In this document: positions 1-7,458 of the stretch, in pieces | Layout of the letters: each line of letters begins with the position of its first letter | Position numbering within the stretch: position 1 is the first letter of the stretch | Assembly: GCA_041862375.1 (NCBI GenBank) | Contig: JBGVTE010000108.1 | Coordinates: 1-46,490 of the forward strand | Length of the DNA stretch: 46,490 nucleotides | Origin: WVZL01 sp041862375 | GTDB lineage: Bacteria > Acidobacteriota > Aminicenantia > Aminicenantales > Aminicenantaceae | Reading direction: 5' to 3' | Notes under the pieces: generated by a model | Told to the model about the DNA's origin: nothing | Seen by the model: only the letters and a program-made list of their open reading frames with translations | The model's database searches: none | Made by a program: the position numbers and the translations under genes

Positions 1-28
1 TTAACTCATATTTTTCTTTACTCTTCAT
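1..28 (-). CDS. Start of a gene leaving the window on the left (possible IS transposase)
   Basis: Only the first nine codons (MKSKEKYEL) are visible. The start is well supported: an AGGAGG Shine-Dalgarno sequence lies at 33-38, and a perfect TATAAT -10 box on the same strand lies at 53-58. Two copies of an 18-bp direct repeat sit just upstream (78-120), the arrangement seen at the ends of IS21-type elements ahead of their first transposase gene (istA). The transposase identity is an inference from this context, since too little protein is visible to recognise a family. Confidence 0.5.
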
Positions 29-77
29 ATAACCTCCTCTCCATAAAATTCCATTATAGCTTATGAGGTCATACGTT

Positions 78-120
78 GTGACAGTTTAGATTTGGAATAA
101 ACGTGACAGTTTAGATTTGG
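78..120. repeat. Two direct 18-bp repeats, 25-bp pitch (possible IS end)
   Basis: The 18-bp unit gtgacagtttagatttgg occurs perfectly at 78-95 and 103-120. IS21-family elements carry several such terminal repeats at each end where the transposase binds. The neighbouring gene start at 28 reading outward fits the left or right end of such an element. No matching opposite end is seen in the window, so the element should extend beyond base 1. Confidence 0.5.
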
Positions 121-546
121 TGTAACAAAATGCTTAGGTTAGTATTGCATATTAGAGAGCAGTCTATCTCACGTTGATTCGCTTATGGGGGGTGAAGGGT
201 CAATCGGGTAAATCTCAACATGCTATACACAGAGATGGACACGGAAGGGATGCTAATCTCATAGGTGGCAATAGGATATAGTATAAGCTTTATATAGGAT
301 ATATGACTTAGGAAATCTTGTGGGTACATAATAAGATTATATATTATAAAGAACCAGAGGTAAGATTTTTGAATTCGGTTATTTTCGGATTAGCTGTTTT
401 TACATTTATAAGTTTTTAATACGTTTAGTAATGGGAATGTTTGATTCTGGGGGAATTACGCTGAATTAGATTACTAGCAGATTAGAGAATTCGAGATTGC
501 CAATATCACCTGCAAGCTGATTTAGAATAAATATAGACTTATTCCC
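121..546. other. Gene-poor AT-rich stretch
   Basis: I see no open reading frame with a plausible start, no structural RNA and no clear repeat here. It lies between the probable IS end and the repeat cluster beside tRNA-Ala, so it may be decayed mobile DNA. Confidence 0.4.
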
Positions 547-607
547 ATGTCACAAATATGTCACAAATTTTGCTTAAACTCGCTTAATTTGGCTTAATGG
601 TGCTTAA
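547..607. repeat. Phased short direct repeats beside tRNA-Ala
   Basis: ATGTCACAAAT occurs twice in tandem at 547-557 and 558-568. It is followed by GCTTAA four times at 572, 582, 592 and 602, an exact 10-bp spacing that puts every copy on the same face of the helix. The cluster starts 30 bases beyond the 3' end of the minus-strand tRNA-Ala. Arm-type binding sites of tyrosine integrases commonly look like this near tRNA attachment sites. The repeats are seen; the integrase-site reading is inference. Confidence 0.55.
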
Positions 608-636
608 AAGGAAAACGCGGAAATCAGGGGAAGAAG

Positions 637-712
637 TGGTGGAGCTGATGGGATTTGAACCCACGACCTCTTGACTGCCAGTCAAGCACTCTCCCAACTG
701 AGCTACAGCCCC
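637..712 (-). tRNA. tRNA-Ala (anticodon GGC)
   Basis: A full 76-base cloverleaf reads on the minus strand. The acceptor stem pairs GGGGCTG with CAGCTCC and contains the G3-U70 wobble pair that is the alanine identity element. The anticodon stem CTTGA/TCAAG closes the loop CTGGCAG, giving anticodon GGC. The T arm contains GGTTCAAATCC, and the discriminator A plus an encoded CCA end lie at 640-637. Flanking repeats at 547-607 may mark a former integration site next to the 3' end. Confidence 0.97.
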
Positions 713-869
713 ACATAATGAGAATTCATATTACAAAAAGTTAAGTCATCAGTCAAGCCAGGCTCCCCTGTTTTCGCCTTTATTAATTTATATATCTAGC
801 AATAGAGCTCCCACATTTTACATATTCGACCCAATCTATAAAGAAAATAGCTTTTTGCTAATAGTTTTA

Positions 870-898
870 TTAACAATTGAGAAAAAAAATGTTAAAAT
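870..898 (+). promoter_or_regulatory. Promoter for ftsH
   Basis: TTAACA (870-875), a 17-base spacer and TAAAAT (893-898) each match the sigma-70 consensus at five of six positions. Predicted transcription would start near 905, downstream of the most upstream in-frame start at 855, which supports the ftsH start at 921. Confidence 0.6.
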
Positions 899-920
899 AT
901 TTTACTATAAGGAAGGTAAC

Positions 921-2825
921 ATGCCTAAAAAAAAGATCAAATCATATAAAAATATTCTCTTCTGGGTGGCTGCAGGGATTATTATAATCCTCCTCTGGAG
1001 CCTTCTTCAGTCTCCAAATGCCTCTAAAAGAGAAGTTAATTTCAGTCAATTCCTGACTGAAGTGGAAGAAAATAGAGTTCAGGAAGTAACCATCTCAGGA
1101 AACCGAATAAAGGGGAAATACACTGATGGGACCGCCTTTAACACTGTATCTCCATCACAGTTTGACGATTTAGTCAAGATCCTCAGAGAGCACCAGGTTG
1201 CTATCGAGGTTAAAGATACTTCGCGAAGCCCTTGGTTTTCCTATCTGTTCACCTGGTTTCCTATCATTCTTTTGGTTCTTTTCTGGGTATTTTTTATGAG
1301 ACAAATGCAAGCGGGCGGCAACAAAGCACTTTCCTTTGGCAAGAGCCGAGCAAAGCTTTTCTCTGGAGTACAAAAAAAAATTACTTTTAAGGATGTAGCA
1401 GGAGTTGAAGAAGCAAAGGAAGAGCTTCAAGAAGTCATAGGATTCCTGAAAGACCCTCAAAAATTCCAAAAATTAGGCGGTAGAATCCCTAAAGGCGTTA
1501 TCCTTGTGGGAGCACCGGGAACAGGCAAGACTCTTCTCGCAAGGGCTGTTGCTGGAGAAGCTAATGTTCCCTTCTTTTCTATCAGCGGTTCTGATTTTGT
1601 CGAAATGTTTGTCGGTGTTGGCGCATCTCGAGTAAGAGACCTTTTCGATCAAGGCAAGAAACGTGCTCCATGCCTGATATTCATCGATGAAATTGATGCT
1701 GTAGGGAGACAAAGGGGAGCTGGCCTGGGTGGAGGACATGACGAGCGTGAGCAAACCTTGAATCAACTTTTGGTTGAAATGGATGGATTTGATTCTAATG
1801 AGGGTATCATACTTATCGCCGCTACTAACAGACCCGATATTCTGGATACTGCTCTTCTCCGGCCGGGAAGATTCGATCGCAGAATCGTAGTGAATATGCC
1901 AGATGTCAAAGGAAGAGAGGACATTCTCAAAGTCCATATTAAAAATATTCCATTGGCAAAAGATGTGGACCTTAAAGTAACAGCTCGCTCTACACCGGGA
2001 TTCTCCGGAGCTGATTTGGCTAACCTGGTGAATGAAGCTGCATTGATCGCAGCCCGCCACGGCCAAGATAAAGTAAACATGAAAGACATGGAATATGCCA
2101 AGGATAAAGTCCTCATGGGAGTCGAGAGAAAAAGTATGATCATCAGTGAAGAAGAGAAAAAAAGCACTGCTTATCATGAAGCAGGACATGCCCTTGTTGC
2201 TGCTCTAATCCCTGAGGCTGATCCCATCCATAAAGTTACCATAATTCCCAGGGGAATGGCTCTGGGGATAACTCAGCAATTGCCCCTTGATGATCGTTAC
2301 ACCTATTCCAAGGATTATTTAGAAGCACAGCTTTCAGTCCTTCTTGCTGGACGAGCTTCTGAAAAGCTCATCCTCAGAAAAACAACTTCAGGAGCTGCCA
2401 ACGATTTTGAGAAAGCTACTGAAATTTCCCGAAAGATGGTTTGTCAATGGGGAATGTCTGATTTAGGTCCCTTAACTTTTGGCGAGCGGGATGATTTGGT
2501 GTTTCTCGGTAGAGATTTAGCCATGCATAAAAACTTCAGTGAAAAAACAGCTGAGCTTATAGACGCAGAAGTAAAAAAAATAATCAATAAACGCTTTGAT
2601 GTAACTGAAGATCTTTTAAAAAAGAATAAGTCCAAATTGATAAAAATTGCAAACCTCTTACTGGAAAAGGAAGTCTTAACTTCTGAGGAGATTGAGCAAA
2701 TCGTTAAAGGAAAAAAGCCAAAAAAAACAAACTCAACCAAAAAAGATAAAGATATTGAGAAAAAGCAAGGAAAAGAACCTAAAAAAATTCAATCCATACG
2801 AAAGCCTAGTTTAGCTAAAGCTTAA
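921..2825 (+). CDS. ftsH: ATP-dependent zinc metalloprotease FtsH
   Basis: This is the membrane-anchored AAA+ protease that extracts and degrades membrane proteins and some soluble regulators. The 634-residue product has an N-terminal membrane segment (about residues 11-28), a periplasmic domain, and a second membrane segment (about 110-130). The AAA domain has Walker A GAPGTGKT at 197-204 and Walker B with D256/E257. The M41 protease site is HEAGH at 419-423, with the third zinc ligand D495 in the motif NDFEKAT. The tail is very rich in lysine. I chose ATG 921 because GGAAGG lies 4 bases before it and the promoter at 870-898 lies downstream of an alternative start at 855. It heads a run with folP, cdaA, ybbR and glmM. 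Confidence 0.97.
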   Translation: MPKKKIKSYKNILFWVAAGIIIILLWSLLQSPNASKREVNFSQFLTEVEENRVQEVTISGNRIKGKYTDGTAFNTVSPSQFDDLVKILREHQVAIEVKDTSRSPWFSYLFTWFPIILLVLFWVFFMRQMQAGGNKALSFGKSRAKLFSGVQKKITFKDVAGVEEAKEELQEVIGFLKDPQKFQKLGGRIPKGVILVGAPGTGKTLLARAVAGEANVPFFSISGSDFVEMFVGVGASRVRDLFDQGKKRAPCLIFIDEIDAVGRQRGAGLGGGHDEREQTLNQLLVEMDGFDSNEGIILIAATNRPDILDTALLRPGRFDRRIVVNMPDVKGREDILKVHIKNIPLAKDVDLKVTARSTPGFSGADLANLVNEAALIAARHGQDKVNMKDMEYAKDKVLMGVERKSMIISEEEKKSTAYHEAGHALVAALIPEADPIHKVTIIPRGMALGITQQLPLDDRYTYSKDYLEAQLSVLLAGRASEKLILRKTTSGAANDFEKATEISRKMVCQWGMSDLGPLTFGERDDLVFLGRDLAMHKNFSEKTAELIDAEVKKIINKRFDVTEDLLKKNKSKLIKIANLLLEKEVLTSEEIEQIVKGKKPKKTNSTKKDKDIEKKQGKEPKKIQSIRKPSLAKA

Positions 2826-2832
2826 TTAAAAA

Positions 2833-3726
2833 GTGAGAAAACAATACTCCTTCCAGGTAAATGGCAAAGATTACATTCTCGGTCAGAGAACCTGGATAAT
2901 GGGAGTTTTAAACGTTACTCCTGATTCCTTCTCTGATGGAGGCCTTTATCTGGATGAAGACAAAGCTTTTGCCCGCGGATTAGAGCTTGTAGAAGAAGGA
3001 GCTGATATAGTAGATGTTGGCGGTGAGAGCTCAAGACCTGGTTCAGACCCAACTCCTGCCAAGGAAGAATTAAGGCGTGTTATTCCTGTAATATCTAAAC
3101 TAAGAGAAAAAACAGACGTCTTGATTTCAATCGATACCACAAAAGCTGAAGTAGCTGAAGCTGCTGTCTCTGAAGGAGCAGATATCATCAACGATATCAG
3201 CTCCTTAAGTTTTGACGCCAGAATGCCTGCTCTCGTCTCTCAAAAGGATGTACCTTTAATCTTGATGCATATGAAAGGAAAACCAAAAACAATGCAGCTT
3301 AATCCCTATTACGAAGACTTATTAGCTGAAGTGAAATCTTTTTTTAAAGAAAAACTCAACAAAGCGCACGCTTACGGCATTAAAAAGGAAAAAATTATTG
3401 TCGATCCTGGAATAGGTTTTGGCAAAAGGTTTGAAGATAACCTCACGTTAATCAACAACCTCTTTTTTTTGGAGGAATTGGAACGCCCGATATTGGCCGG
3501 AATCTCTCGAAAATCTTTCATCGAAAGAATTCTGAATGTGCCTCCCCGAGAGAGAGTTGAGGGATCAATTGCTTCTGCAATCATGAGTATTATTCGGGGT
3601 GCCCACATCGTAAGAGTCCACGATGTTAAAGCTGTAAAAAGAGCTGTGCTCGTTGCAGAAGCTATCCTGAACGAAAGTCTTTATCACACTCCAGAAAGGA
3701 AGAAAAAAGAAAGCTATGTTTGCTGA
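2833..3726 (+). CDS. folP: Dihydropteroate synthase
   Basis: It condenses 4-aminobenzoate with 6-hydroxymethyl-dihydropterin pyrophosphate in folate synthesis in the cytoplasm. The 297-residue length is typical. Visible motifs are GVLNVTPDSFSDGG near the N-terminus, GGESSRPG around residue 65, and SIDTTK for the pterin site. The start is GTG, seven bases after the ftsH stop, with no good Shine-Dalgarno sequence, so translation is probably coupled to ftsH. The end overlaps cdaA by 11 bases. The order ftsH-folP-cdaA-ybbR-glmM-pdxJ is common in several phyla. Confidence 0.96.
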   Translation: MRKQYSFQVNGKDYILGQRTWIMGVLNVTPDSFSDGGLYLDEDKAFARGLELVEEGADIVDVGGESSRPGSDPTPAKEELRRVIPVISKLREKTDVLISIDTTKAEVAEAAVSEGADIINDISSLSFDARMPALVSQKDVPLILMHMKGKPKTMQLNPYYEDLLAEVKSFFKEKLNKAHAYGIKKEKIIVDPGIGFGKRFEDNLTLINNLFFLEELERPILAGISRKSFIERILNVPPRERVEGSIASAIMSIIRGAHIVRVHDVKAVKRAVLVAEAILNESLYHTPERKKKESYVC

Positions 3727-4489
3727 TACAGTCAATGCCCTAACCCGATTTACGGTCGTTGATCTCGTGGATATCCTGCTTGTCACATTCATACTTTATT
3801 CTTTTTTTTTACTGATAAAGGATACCAAAGCCTACCAGATGGCTATTGGTTTTGGGATTGTTGTTATCCTCTTTTTAATAACACAGTGGGGAAAATTAGT
3901 CGTAGCCAACTCGCTCATTAAAATATTTATACTATATCTTCCTATTGCTATAATAGTTCTCTTCCAAGGGGAGTTAAGAAGACTTTTTACAGAGCTTGGT
4001 TCCCGTTCCTTCAAAAGATCTTTCTCCACAAAATCCTTCCAGGAAAAGCTCGAAGATCTTTTCCTCGCAGTTGACTATCTATCTTCAAAAAAAATAGGAG
4101 CTCTGATTGCAATTGAAAAGGAAATCTCATTAAAGAGTTACGCTGACCGCGGTATGAAAATAGATGCTGTTCTATCAAAAGACCTCCTCGTGAGTATTTT
4201 TTTTCCTCGCTCTCCCTTACACGACGGAGCTGTAATCATCAAAGGAAACAAGGTACTCGCTGCAGGCTGTCTGCTTCCTCTCCCTTCTTCCCATAAATTG
4301 GGAGAGGAATTTATGCCTCGAACCCGGCATCTAGCAGCTATCGGCCTCTCACAGGAAACTGACGCAGCGGTAATAGTTGTTTCTGAGGAAACAGGGTCTG
4401 TTTCATTGGCAGTTAAAGGCAACTTAGAAAGGGATTTGAATAAAGCAAATCTAAAAGAACTCTTGCTCGAGTATATGAAAAAAAGATGA
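3716..4489 (+). CDS. cdaA: Diadenylate cyclase CdaA
   Basis: It makes the second messenger cyclic di-AMP from two ATP molecules at the membrane, linked to cell-wall and potassium homeostasis. Three hydrophobic N-terminal segments (roughly residues 14-90) precede the DAC domain. The catalytic DGA motif is at 170-172. The second motif, usually RHR, reads R204-H205-L206 here (TRHLAA), a substitution at its last arginine. The 257-residue length fits the family. It overlaps folP upstream, and its stop overlaps the ybbR start in ATGA. The neighbours ybbR (regulator CdaR) and glmM are the known partners of CdaA. Confidence 0.94.
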   Translation: MFADTVNALTRFTVVDLVDILLVTFILYSFFLLIKDTKAYQMAIGFGIVVILFLITQWGKLVVANSLIKIFILYLPIAIIVLFQGELRRLFTELGSRSFKRSFSTKSFQEKLEDLFLAVDYLSSKKIGALIAIEKEISLKSYADRGMKIDAVLSKDLLVSIFFPRSPLHDGAVIIKGNKVLAAGCLLPLPSSHKLGEEFMPRTRHLAAIGLSQETDAAVIVVSEETGSVSLAVKGNLERDLNKANLKELLLEYMKKR

Positions 4490-5181
4490 GAAGATTTATC
4501 AAGAATATATTTTTAAGAAACTGGGGCCTTAAATTATTCTCTCTTATCTTGGCCCTCATACTGTGGCTAACGCTCATTCCAGAAGAAAAGATATTTTCAG
4601 AGAAGACACTCACTATACCGCTCGAACCTCACAACATCCCTGCTGAGATGGAACTAGTAAAAAAACCGCCAGCCACAATCGATATTGTTATCCGTGCTCC
4701 TATTCGTCTTATTGACCAGATTACTCCAGCTAACGTAGTAGCCAAGTTAAACCTAGAAAAGGCTACAGTGATTCAGGAAGAATACCCGCTCAACACGACA
4801 ATGATCAGCTTGCCTCAAGGAGCTGAAGTTATAAGAATATCTCCTAATAAAGTTAATCTGGGATTAGAGAAAACAAGAGAAGTTATGCTGGAGGTAGAAG
4901 CTAACATAATCGGAGAGCTGGCAGAAGGCCTTAAAATTGAAAAAATAGAGGTCATTCCTCCTGCGGTCAAGGTTGTAGGCGCTGAAAGTAAAATACGGGA
5001 TAAAGATAAAGTAAGAACAAGTCCCATCGATATATCTTCTTTAACTCAATCAACTGAATTTGAAGCGGATTTCATCCTCCCTAATCCTGACTTAAGGCTT
5101 GCCTCCTCCCCATTAAAAGCAAAAATAAAAATAACAGTTCAAGAAGAAAAAACAGATGAAGAAAAAATTAAGAAGAAATAA
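4486..5181 (+). CDS. cdaR: YbbR-domain protein, CdaA regulator
   Basis: A single N-terminal membrane segment (about residues 12-28, rich in Leu/Ile and ending LWLTLIPEE) is followed by an extracytoplasmic beta-rich region with YbbR repeats, for example IPLEPHNIP and VKVVGAESKI. In Bacillus the equivalent protein CdaR binds and modulates CdaA. At 231 residues this one is shorter than the Bacillus protein and probably carries about two YbbR repeats. Start ATG overlaps the cdaA stop by four bases, and its end overlaps glmM by 26 bases, so the three are translationally coupled. Confidence 0.88.
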   Translation: MRRFIKNIFLRNWGLKLFSLILALILWLTLIPEEKIFSEKTLTIPLEPHNIPAEMELVKKPPATIDIVIRAPIRLIDQITPANVVAKLNLEKATVIQEEYPLNTTMISLPQGAEVIRISPNKVNLGLEKTREVMLEVEANIIGELAEGLKIEKIEVIPPAVKVVGAESKIRDKDKVRTSPIDISSLTQSTEFEADFILPNPDLRLASSPLKAKIKITVQEEKTDEEKIKKK

Positions 5182-6523
5182 AATAGATAGACTATTCGGA
5201 ACCGATGGAATAAGAGCAGTTGCTGGTGAGTATCCTCTTGATTATTCCTCTGTTTACACCTTAGGAAAAGCTCTGATCTCTCTTCTTCGAGAAGAGGGAC
5301 TGGAGACAAAGGTTATAATCGGCAAGGATACTCGAGAATCAGGAGTGTGGCTTGAGCAAGCTTTAGCCCATGGTATAAATGATAACAGGGGAGAAGCTAC
5401 ATCAGCTGGAGTAATTCCCACTTCAGCTATTTCTTTTTTAACAAAAAAGCACTCTTTCTCTGCAGGAATTGTTATTTCAGCCTCTCACAATCCCTATCAA
5501 GACAATGGAATTAAGATTTTCTCCTCCCAGGGTATAAAAATATCAGATGAATGGGAAAAAAAACTCGAAAATGCAATCATTTCTTCAAAGGAAGATGTTA
5601 GAAGCGAGAAAATTGATATCAATCCCCTCTCTTCTTTTCGTGAGGACTACATTGATTTTCTTAAGGCTCAGTTTGCTGAAGCAAAACTTAAAAAAAACAT
5701 AAGAGTTGTTCTTGATTGTTCAAACGGCGCCAGTTCCTCTATTGCTCCTCAAACTCTTTCAAATTTAGGTTTCGAAGCAATTCCTTTAGACAATTCTCCT
5801 GACGGAAAGAACATTAATGCAAATTGTGGCTCCCTCTTTCCCCAGAATCTTTCGAAAAAAGTTGTGGAAACACAGGCAGATATAGGCATTGCTTATGACG
5901 GAGATGCAGACCGGGCTATTTGGGTAGATGAAAAAGGCAGAATCTTGAATGGTGATCATACTCTCTTTGTCCTTTCACAATTTATGAGAGAGAAAGGCCG
6001 CTTACTCTCAAATACAATAGTTGCAACAACAATGAGCAACCTGGGGCTCGAGAAAGCCCTCGAAAAAAGAGGATTGAAGCTGGTACGTACTAAAGTAGGC
6101 GATAAATACGTTTTAGAGCAAATGATGAAAATAAAGGCAGATTTGGGGGGTGAACAGTCAGGTCATACAATTTTTCTTAGAGATTGCCCTACTGGAGACG
6201 GAATTCTTACGAGTATAAAAATGCTTGAGGCCATGGCAGAATACAACATTCCTCTATCCGAGATGGTAGAAGGCTTTACAGAATTTCCTCAGATTCATAA
6301 GAATGTTAGAGTTGTGAAAAAAGTTGATTTCAGCAAATTCCAAGAAATAGTAAAAACTATAGAAGAGATAAAAAAACAGCTTAAAGATTCAGGTCGAATT
6401 GAAGTACGTTATTCTGGAACTGAACCCCTGGCAAGAATAATGATTGAGGGTAAAGACAAGAACCTCATAGAACATCAATCCCAGGAAATGGCATCTGTAA
6501 TTACTAAATACCTGGGAGAATAA
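5156..6523 (+). CDS. glmM: Phosphoglucosamine mutase
   Basis: It converts glucosamine-6-phosphate to glucosamine-1-phosphate for peptidoglycan precursor synthesis. The phosphorylated serine is S110 in SASHNP, and the magnesium loop is DGDADR from residue 248. RYSGTEPLARIM near the C-terminus is the phosphate-binding loop. The 455-residue length is normal. The protein begins with a lysine-rich stretch before RLFGTDGIRA, caused by a start inside the ybbR gene. GlmM is a known binding partner and inhibitor of CdaA, so this cluster joins cyclic di-AMP signalling to wall synthesis. Confidence 0.96.
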   Translation: MKKKLRRNKIDRLFGTDGIRAVAGEYPLDYSSVYTLGKALISLLREEGLETKVIIGKDTRESGVWLEQALAHGINDNRGEATSAGVIPTSAISFLTKKHSFSAGIVISASHNPYQDNGIKIFSSQGIKISDEWEKKLENAIISSKEDVRSEKIDINPLSSFREDYIDFLKAQFAEAKLKKNIRVVLDCSNGASSSIAPQTLSNLGFEAIPLDNSPDGKNINANCGSLFPQNLSKKVVETQADIGIAYDGDADRAIWVDEKGRILNGDHTLFVLSQFMREKGRLLSNTIVATTMSNLGLEKALEKRGLKLVRTKVGDKYVLEQMMKIKADLGGEQSGHTIFLRDCPTGDGILTSIKMLEAMAEYNIPLSEMVEGFTEFPQIHKNVRVVKKVDFSKFQEIVKTIEEIKKQLKDSGRIEVRYSGTEPLARIMIEGKDKNLIEHQSQEMASVITKYLGE

Positions 6524-6575
6524 AAAAGCCACCAGCTGCGTCACCCAGATAGGCAAGCGAAGCTGGCAGGAAAAA

Positions 6576-6647
6576 GAACAAACAGTAAAAAGTGAAAATG
6601 GGAGAGGATCTCACGACGTCGTACTATTCGCTCTTTACTGTTTGCTC
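6576..6647. repeat. Imperfect inverted repeat between glmM and pdxJ
   Basis: Two 21-base arms (6576-6596 and 6627-6647) are reverse complements at 18 of 21 positions, each containing the core caaacagtaaa or its complement, separated by a 30-base loop. There is no T-run, so a simple terminator is unlikely. It could be a short dispersed element or an RNA hairpin ahead of pdxJ. The pdxJ Shine-Dalgarno site begins only seven bases after the right arm. Confidence 0.6.
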
Positions 6648-6665
6648 GAAAACAAGGAGGGGATG

Positions 6666-7382
6666 ATGAAGCTTGCTGTTAACGTAGACCATTTTGCAAC
6701 TATCAGAGAAGCCCGCCGCAGCAAAGAGCCTGAACCTATTCTAGCAGCACTCCTTGCAGAGCAGGCTGGAGCAGAGGGGATTGTATGCCATTTAAGAAGC
6801 GATAGGCGTCACATTAAAGAAAGGGATTTAAGACTCCTCAGGGAGGCAATCAAAACCAAATTGAATCTGGAAATGGCTGCTACTGCAGAAATGAAAAAAA
6901 TAGCTCTAAAAATCAAACCAGATATCGTCTCTCTGGTTCCTGAAAAAGAGGAAGAAATTACAACTGAAGGAGGATTGGATGTAATTTCAAACAGAAAGCA
7001 CTTATCCTCTTTCACCAAGGATCTAGTCAGAGGAAAAATGAAAGTCAGTATTTTTGTCGACCCAGCTCGTACCCAGATTGATGCCTGCCGAGGAGTAGGA
7101 GTTTCCACGATTGAAATAAATACCGGGAAATACGCTGACTCGAAACCGGGAAAAGAACGTCAAAAGTCATTAGAGCAGATAGAAAAGGCAGCAAAATACG
7201 GCCAGAAGCTGGGGCTTGAAATCCATGCTGGTCATGGACTGGACTATTATAATGTACTTTCCATAGTTGCGATTCCAGAAATATCGGAACTCAGCATCGG
7301 TTTTTCTATTGTTGCCAGATCAGCTATTGTCGGAATAGAAAAGGCAGTAAGAGAAATGAAAATTCTCTTAGAAAAAAGTTAA
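6666..7382 (+). CDS. pdxJ: Pyridoxine 5'-phosphate synthase
   Basis: It closes the pyridine ring of vitamin B6 from 1-deoxyxylulose-5-phosphate and aminoacetone-3-phosphate in the DXP-dependent route. Motifs are NVDHFATIREAR at the N-terminus, CHLRSDRRHI around residue 50, EMAAT, and HAGHGLDY in the C-terminal half. The start at 6666 gives a 238-residue protein of usual size, with AAGGAGG at 6654-6660; an ATG at 6663 is also possible. Frequent PLP enzymes elsewhere in the window (MocR, class V) would use the product. It follows glmM as in many genomes but is set apart by an inverted repeat. Confidence 0.96.
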   Translation: MKLAVNVDHFATIREARRSKEPEPILAALLAEQAGAEGIVCHLRSDRRHIKERDLRLLREAIKTKLNLEMAATAEMKKIALKIKPDIVSLVPEKEEEITTEGGLDVISNRKHLSSFTKDLVRGKMKVSIFVDPARTQIDACRGVGVSTIEINTGKYADSKPGKERQKSLEQIEKAAKYGQKLGLEIHAGHGLDYYNVLSIVAIPEISELSIGFSIVARSAIVGIEKAVREMKILLEKS

Positions 7383-7458
7383 TAGCTTCTTTATCCCTTC
7401 ACACTGCAACAAAGACAAAAAAATAATAAATTATGAAAAATAACAAGGAGGAAATAAG

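Noticed and set aside
78..120. CRISPR-like pair
   Set aside because: Only two copies with a 7-base gap; it fits IS terminal repeats better.
547..607. CRISPR array
   Set aside because: The repeats are only 6 to 11 bases long with 4-base gaps, far too short for repeat-spacer units, and no cas genes are present.
1473..2189. A 238-codon open frame antisense to ftsH
   Set aside because: It is a shadow of the ftsH coding frame with no family likeness and no ribosome site.
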